From the NCBI RefSeq assembly GCF_001667585.1, contig NZ_LZJZ01000083.1, forward strand, positions 62,001 through 126,000: a stretch of 64,000 nucleotides of DNA. The letters are read 5' to 3'. The notes below the pieces were generated by a model. The model saw only the letters and a list, made by a program, of their open reading frames with translations. It searched no databases and was not told the origin of the DNA. Of this stretch, positions 59,981-64,000 are shown piece by piece (position 1 is the first letter of the stretch; every line of letters begins with the position of its first letter). Made by a program: the position numbers and the translations under genes. This stretch comes from Mycobacterium sp. E2733 (lineage in GTDB: Bacteria; Actinomycetota; Actinomycetes; Mycobacteriales; Mycobacteriaceae).

Positions 59981-60988
59981 ATGCACGTGGGCCTGCTCGC
60001 GCAAAACACCGCAACCTCCGACCTCGGCCCGGTGGTCGGCGGGGATTTCTCGGCGCATGCCGAGCCGTACCGTCGTGAGCTGCTCGCCCACTGCTACCGG
60101 ATGACCGGGTCGTTGCACGACGCCGAGGATCTGGTTCAGGAAACGTTGCTGCGGGCGTGGAAGGCCTACGACCGCTTCGAGAACAAGTCCTCGATGCGGA
60201 CCTGGCTGCATCGCATCGCCACCAACACCTGCCTGAGCGCGCTGGAGGGGCGGCAGCGCCGGCCGCTGCCGACCGGCCTGGGCGCACCCAGTGCCGACCC
60301 CACCGCCGAGCTGCAGGAGCGCCGCGAGGTGCCCTGGCTGGAGCCGCTCCCGGACCTGACCAATGACCCGGCCGACCCGTCGGTCATCGTCGGGTCGCGC
60401 GAGTCGGTCCGGCTGGCGTTTGTCGCGGCGCTGCAACATCTTTCACCGCGCCAGCGTGCCGTGCTGCTGCTGCGCGACGTGCTGCAGTGGAAGTCCGCCG
60501 AAGTCGCCGCGGCGATCGGCACCACCACGACCGCCGTCAATAGCCTGTTGCAACGGGCCCGGTCTCAGCTGGACGCCGTCGGGCCCAGCACCGGCGACCG
60601 GTTGGCGGCACCGGACTCGGCCGAGACGCAGGACCTGCTGGACCGCTACATCGCCGCCTTCGAAACCTACGACATCGACCGCCTGGTGGAGCTGTTCACC
60701 GCCGAGGCGATCTGGGAGATGCCGCCCTACACCGGCTGGTACCAGGGTGCGCGCGACATCGTCACCCTCATTCACCAGCAATGCCCCGCCGAGTCCCCCG
60801 GCGACATGCGCCTTTTGCCGCTGGTGGCCAACGGCCAGCCCGGCGCCGCCATGTACATGCGTGCCGGGGAGCGGCACGTCCCCTTCCAGTTGCACGTGCT
60901 GGACGTGCACGGCGACCGGGTGTCCCATGTGGTCGCGTTCCTCGACGAGAAGTTGTTCGCAAAATTCGGGCTGCCCGATTCGCTATGA
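59981..60988 (+). CDS. sigG: ECF sigma factor SigG with SnoaL-like C-terminal domain
   Basis: 335 residues. Sigma region 2 is at about residues 25-95 (YRMTGSLHDAEDLVQETLLR, MRTWLHRIATNTCL), region 4 near residues 145-205 (LSPRQRAVLLLRDVLQWKSAEVAAAIGTT), followed by a SnoaL/NTF2-like domain (residues about 215-330, IDRLVELFTAEAIWEMPPYT). M. tuberculosis SigG belongs to this group without a classical anti-sigma factor and is induced by DNA damage. Start choices are ATG 59981, GTG 59987 (leaderless) or ATG 59936. Its stop overlaps the start of the alpha/beta hydrolase gene (ATGA). Confidence 0.92.
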   Translation: MHVGLLAQNTATSDLGPVVGGDFSAHAEPYRRELLAHCYRMTGSLHDAEDLVQETLLRAWKAYDRFENKSSMRTWLHRIATNTCLSALEGRQRRPLPTGLGAPSADPTAELQERREVPWLEPLPDLTNDPADPSVIVGSRESVRLAFVAALQHLSPRQRAVLLLRDVLQWKSAEVAAAIGTTTTAVNSLLQRARSQLDAVGPSTGDRLAAPDSAETQDLLDRYIAAFETYDIDRLVELFTAEAIWEMPPYTGWYQGARDIVTLIHQQCPAESPGDMRLLPLVANGQPGAAMYMRAGERHVPFQLHVLDVHGDRVSHVVAFLDEKLFAKFGLPDSL

Positions 60989-62394
60989 CCTACCCGCTCG
61001 GCATCACACCCGCGCCCGGGCGGCCCCTGCTGCTGTTGGGGGCTTTCGACCTCGCCGACGTGGGGTACCGCACCGAGGAGTTCTTCGTCTCCGGGACGGC
61101 CACGTCCTACGCCCCCGCAGCGGCTCCGGAGTCCGATGGGCGGTGGAGCGTAACACCATCCGCGACAGCGGATTACACCACCCGAATAGTGGTGCTGACG
61201 CCCGCCGATCCGGCGCGATTCAACGGGACGGCGCTGGTCGAATGGCTCAACGTGAGCGGCGGCATCGACGCCCCCGCGGTGTGGATGATGGCGCACCGGG
61301 AGATCGTTCGCGCGGGCTACGCGTACATCGCCGTGTCGGCCCAGCGGGTCGGTATCGACGGTGGCGCGAGCCTGCTCGGTGTCGACATGTCGTTGAAAAG
61401 CCAGGAGCCGACACGCTATGCGCCCCTGCACCACCCGGGCGACGCCTTCTCCTACGACATCTTCTCCCAAGTCGCCGGCCTCATCAAAAAGCCCGGGGGC
61501 GCCGCCGTTTTGGGTGATCTGCGGGTCCGACACGTCATCGCGCTGGGCGAGTCGCAATCGGCCATGTTCCTCACCACCTACGTCAACGCGGTCGACCCGT
61601 TGGCCGCGACATACGACGGCTTCTTCGTCCATTCCAGGTTCGGCCCCGCCGCACCGCTCGACGGCAGCTCGATCTTCGACGAAACCGGCGCACCCCGGGC
61701 AGTCGCGTTCCGTCCGGACCTGCGGGTTCCGCTGCTGACCATCATCACCGAGACGGATCTCTTCGGTGGTGCGCGGGAGGGCTATTACTTCGCCAGGCAG
61801 CCCGACAACCAATGGCTGCGGGTCTGGGAGATTCCCGGCGCCGCGCACGCCGACAACTACACCATCCAGGTGGCGCCGATCGACAGCGGATCGGCACCGC
61901 TCGCGCACCTCGTCGCCGCCTACGCACCCACCAACGTGCTGCTGGGACAACGCTTTTCGCACCACATCAACTTCGGCCCGCAACACCACTACGTGGTGCA
62001 GGCGGCGCTCGCCGCGCTGAACACGTGGGTGGGCACGGGCGCGCCACCGCCCAGCGCGGCACCCATGCAGGTGCGCGATGCCGATGGGCCGCAACCCGTT
62101 CCGGACGCCAACGGCCTGGCGCAGGGCGGCGTCAGAACGCCGTGGGTCGACGTACCCGTCGCGCGAACCTCGGGACTCGGCGGTGAAGAGAGCGTCATGT
62201 CGTCGCTCTTCGGCTCCGGCGAACTCTTCGACGTCGACACGCTGCGCCGGCTCTATCCGGCCGGAAAGGCACAGTACCTGGAACGCTTCACCGCCGCGCT
62301 CGATGCGTCGATCCGCTGCGGGTTCATCCTGGCGGCGGACCGGGCCGAGATCCTCGAGCTGGCCGCCGCCACCTATCCCGCCGACCGCCCCTAG
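60985..62394 (+). CDS. Alpha/beta-hydrolase domain protein coupled to sigG
   Basis: 469 residues of the Abhydrolase_10-type family. Nucleophile in VIALGESQSAMFLTTYV near residue 190 (GESQS, a GxSxS elbow), acid candidate in LLTIITETDLFGGA near residue 255 and His in IPGAAHADNYTIQ near residue 290. The substrate is unknown. The ATG overlaps the sigG stop (60985-60988), so it is made from the sigG message. As I recall, this gene is absent next to sigG in M. tuberculosis. Its TAG stop overlaps that of the convergent dehydrogenase gene. Confidence 0.88.
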   Translation: MTYPLGITPAPGRPLLLLGAFDLADVGYRTEEFFVSGTATSYAPAAAPESDGRWSVTPSATADYTTRIVVLTPADPARFNGTALVEWLNVSGGIDAPAVWMMAHREIVRAGYAYIAVSAQRVGIDGGASLLGVDMSLKSQEPTRYAPLHHPGDAFSYDIFSQVAGLIKKPGGAAVLGDLRVRHVIALGESQSAMFLTTYVNAVDPLAATYDGFFVHSRFGPAAPLDGSSIFDETGAPRAVAFRPDLRVPLLTIITETDLFGGAREGYYFARQPDNQWLRVWEIPGAAHADNYTIQVAPIDSGSAPLAHLVAAYAPTNVLLGQRFSHHINFGPQHHYVVQAALAALNTWVGTGAPPPSAAPMQVRDADGPQPVPDANGLAQGGVRTPWVDVPVARTSGLGGEESVMSSLFGSGELFDVDTLRRLYPAGKAQYLERFTAALDASIRCGFILAADRAEILELAAATYPADRP

Positions 62395-63524
62395 AACAGG
62401 CGGCTGTCCGGCGGCGGTCCCGCCACCGGGCGGACCAGGCCCACCCCGGTGATCGGCGGCAGGTCCAGCGCCGAAAGCAGCCCGGGTGGGGCCGCGCAAA
62501 CCGTGGGGATGGCGTTGACCATCCGCGAGGCGCCGGCGATGCGCGCACCCAGGTCATGGTCGTGGTCTTCGGCCATCTCGAAATCGCATCGCATGCTTGG
62601 AGATCCCTCGATCTCCACCCGATACAGGCCGCGCCCGGATGCGCCCCCGTAACCGAGCTCCTTCGGCGCGATCGAGATGTTCGGCTGCGGCCAGTCCGGT
62701 GCGACGTCGTCGCGCATCCGGGTGACGTGGTCGAGGATGAAAGTTGGCTTCCCGCCGACGTATCCGGTCAACGTAGAGCGCATGGCCGCAATGGTCCCGG
62801 CGGCGATGTGGCCGGTGGGCGTGTCGAAGGATTCAATGGCGGGAATCCGTTCATTGCTTTCCTCGATGTCGTCGATCTTCACCCCCAGTCCGGCGGCGAG
62901 CTGGTGCAGGACGGGTCCCCAGCCGAAGGTGAAGATCCCGGGCTGGGCGGCAAACGCCCGGTATTCCGGTGGCTTGCCGAACCCGAGGATTTCGTACACC
63001 GCGGCCCGGTCCGGATAGGTGGCGTAGTTGAACATCTCCGTCACCCGCACCGAGTCGATCGACCGGGAAACCCCGGTAAGCACCAGCGGCAGAACGTCAT
63101 TGGCGAACCCGCTGTCGATGCCGGTGGTGAAGAACGACACACCGCCGTTGAGCGCGGCCTGCCGCAGCGGATCGGTGAACACGGCGTCCACTGCATCGGG
63201 AAAAACCAGCGGAACTACCGAACAGGACACCACGTTCTTACCGGCCCGCAGGATCGAGACCATGTCCGCGATGGCCTCCAGCGGCCGCAGGTTGGCGCCG
63301 GCGGCGTACACCACCGCGTCGGCGTCGCCGGCGAGCAGCGCCGCCGGGTCCTGAGTGGCCACCACCCCGACCGGCCCGGTTCCGCACAACTCGCCCGCGT
63401 CGCGGCCCGCCTTGGCGTCGCTGTGCACGACGAGGTCGACCAACTGCAATTCCGGGTGGTCGATCACGCCACGCAACGCGATCACTCCCATGGAGCCCGG
63501 CCCCCACACCCCCACCTTGATCAT
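62391..63524 (-). CDS. Dihydrodipicolinate reductase-like NAD(P) dehydrogenase
   Basis: 377 residues. N-terminal Rossmann motif IKVGVWGPGSMGVIALRGVI and a DapB-like fold with TTGIDSGFANDVLPLVLTG near residue 135. The family includes 2,4-diaminopentanoate dehydrogenase and steroid- or lipid-linked mycobacterial paralogues, but the catalytic lysine/histidine pair of true DapB is not recognisable, so this is not the lysine-pathway enzyme. ATG at 63524 with AGGAG 10 bases upstream. Divergent from the IclR gene across a 14-base palindrome, which suggests IclR control. Confidence 0.87.
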   Translation of the reverse strand: MIKVGVWGPGSMGVIALRGVIDHPELQLVDLVVHSDAKAGRDAGELCGTGPVGVVATQDPAALLAGDADAVVYAAGANLRPLEAIADMVSILRAGKNVVSCSVVPLVFPDAVDAVFTDPLRQAALNGGVSFFTTGIDSGFANDVLPLVLTGVSRSIDSVRVTEMFNYATYPDRAAVYEILGFGKPPEYRAFAAQPGIFTFGWGPVLHQLAAGLGVKIDDIEESNERIPAIESFDTPTGHIAAGTIAAMRSTLTGYVGGKPTFILDHVTRMRDDVAPDWPQPNISIAPKELGYGGASGRGLYRVEIEGSPSMRCDFEMAEDHDHDLGARIAGASRMVNAIPTVCAAPPGLLSALDLPPITGVGLVRPVAGPPPDSRLF

Positions 63525-63535
63525 GACGGAGTATC

Positions 63536-63549
63536 TCCTAATATTAGGA
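63536..63549. promoter_or_regulatory. Operator palindrome TCCTAATATTAGGA
   Basis: A perfect 14-base palindrome in the divergent gap between the dehydrogenase and the IclR gene, AT-rich against GC-rich surroundings. It overlaps the only in-frame ATG of the IclR gene by one base and the dehydrogenase ribosome site by a few bases. IclR proteins bind such sites beside their own genes. Confidence 0.65.
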
Positions 63550-64000
63550 TGCGTATTGTTGCATTTTGGACGGATCGTAGGGAGGCGCACATCGGTACGT
63601 CAACCGCCAAATCACGGCCCACCGCCCGCGTGATGAATCTGCTTGCCGCTCTGGCGGATTCCCCGTCCGGGCGCACGTCGGCCGAGCTGGCGAAGCGCTG
63701 CGCGATCAGTACCTCCACCTGCGCCCTGGTGCTGGCCGAGCTGGAGGGGCGCGCCTGGGTGGCGCGCCGCGATGATCGCCGGTACGTGCTGGGCAGTGGC
63801 CTGTTCGGGCTGGTGCACGGGCTGCGGGAGCAGTTCCCGCTGCTGGACCGGGGCCGCGAGGCGCTGCAGTTCCTGCACGAAGCGCTAGGCGCGGGCTGCT
63901 CGATGTCGAGAATCGGCGGCCGCCACCTGACCACCGTCGACGCGGTCGGCCATGGCACCGACGGCGGGCAGGCCGTCGGTCAGCGCTTCCCGATCGACCC
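63549..64000 (+). CDS. IclR-family transcriptional regulator, 3' end missing
   Basis: At least 150 residues, running off the end of the window. The HTH is in SGRTSAELAKRCAISTSTCA near residue 40, followed by the wing RDDRRYVLGSGLFGLVHGL and the start of the ligand domain (GAGCSMSRIGGRHLTTVDAV). The only in-frame ATG is at 63549. A much better ribosome site, AGGGAGG, lies 6 bases before an ATC at 63591, where the usual IclR N-terminus (GTSTAKSRPTARVMNLL) begins, so the true start is uncertain. It probably regulates the divergent dehydrogenase through the palindrome between them. Confidence 0.85.
   Translation, partial: MRIVAFWTDRREAHIGTSTAKSRPTARVMNLLAALADSPSGRTSAELAKRCAISTSTCALVLAELEGRAWVARRDDRRYVLGSGLFGLVHGLREQFPLLDRGREALQFLHEALGAGCSMSRIGGRHLTTVDAVGHGTDGGQAVGQRFPID

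Overview
The window is about 64 kb of high-GC chromosome from a Mycobacterium species other than M. tuberculosis. Gene order matches, from memory, a reversed copy of the M. tuberculosis segment Rv0227c to Rv0182c: mmpL3, mmpL11, the Rv0203-type haem carrier, trmB, pckA, zmp1, ricR, ilvD, mymT, bglS and sigG keep their order. I see no rRNA, tRNA, prophage, insertion sequence or CRISPR array. Coding density is very high and I count 54 protein genes, the first and last cut by the window ends.

Region by region. 1-4966: a truncated DUF3068 membrane protein, a polytopic membrane protein, a GT4 glycosyltransferase and a SAM methyltransferase. 5062-13843: acyl and aldehyde metabolism, with an aldehyde dehydrogenase behind a KstR-like site, a previously overlooked 43-codon gene plus a TetR regulator in an AT-rich island with two identical-type operators, an acyl-CoA ligase coupled to a small protein, an enoyl-CoA hydratase, a wax ester/diacylglycerol acyltransferase and an HSL esterase. 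14132-25806: a second esterase, an operon of MaoC-like protein, rearranged family III CoA-transferase and amidohydrolase, a MIRU-like tandem repeat, an acyl-CoA dehydrogenase, a dispanin, a fadD/enoyl hydratase operon and a cyclase-ATPase signalling protein. 25803-43388: pckA, a pair of degenerate P-loop GTPase-like proteins, trmB, a NYN protein and the MmpL3/MmpL11 cell-envelope block with the intervening haem-binding protein. 43430-49386: zmp1, a TetR-molybdopterin oxidoreductase operon and an L,D-transpeptidase. 49505-55643: MFS exporter, the copper sensor RicR, ilvD, a SPW membrane protein, a nitronate monooxygenase, an O-methyltransferase and the copper metallothionein MymT. 55650-64000: a GH3 glucosidase operon, monoacylglycerol lipase, sigG coupled to an alpha/beta hydrolase, and a dehydrogenase divergent from a truncated IclR regulator.

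Themes that tie the window together are lipid and acyl-CoA metabolism, trehalose monomycolate and haem handling (mmpL3, mmpL11, Rv0203-like), and copper control: near-identical RicR operators sit in the -35/-10 spacer of both ricR and mymT. Many genes begin 6-8 bases after a TANNNT-type -10 box, which implies leaderless mRNAs. Genes are packed with ATGA/GTGA overlaps, and convergent pairs often share stop codons. Four intergenic inverted repeats with perfect arms of 16-21 bp, a three-copy 55-bp tandem repeat and several regulator palindromes are the main non-coding structures.
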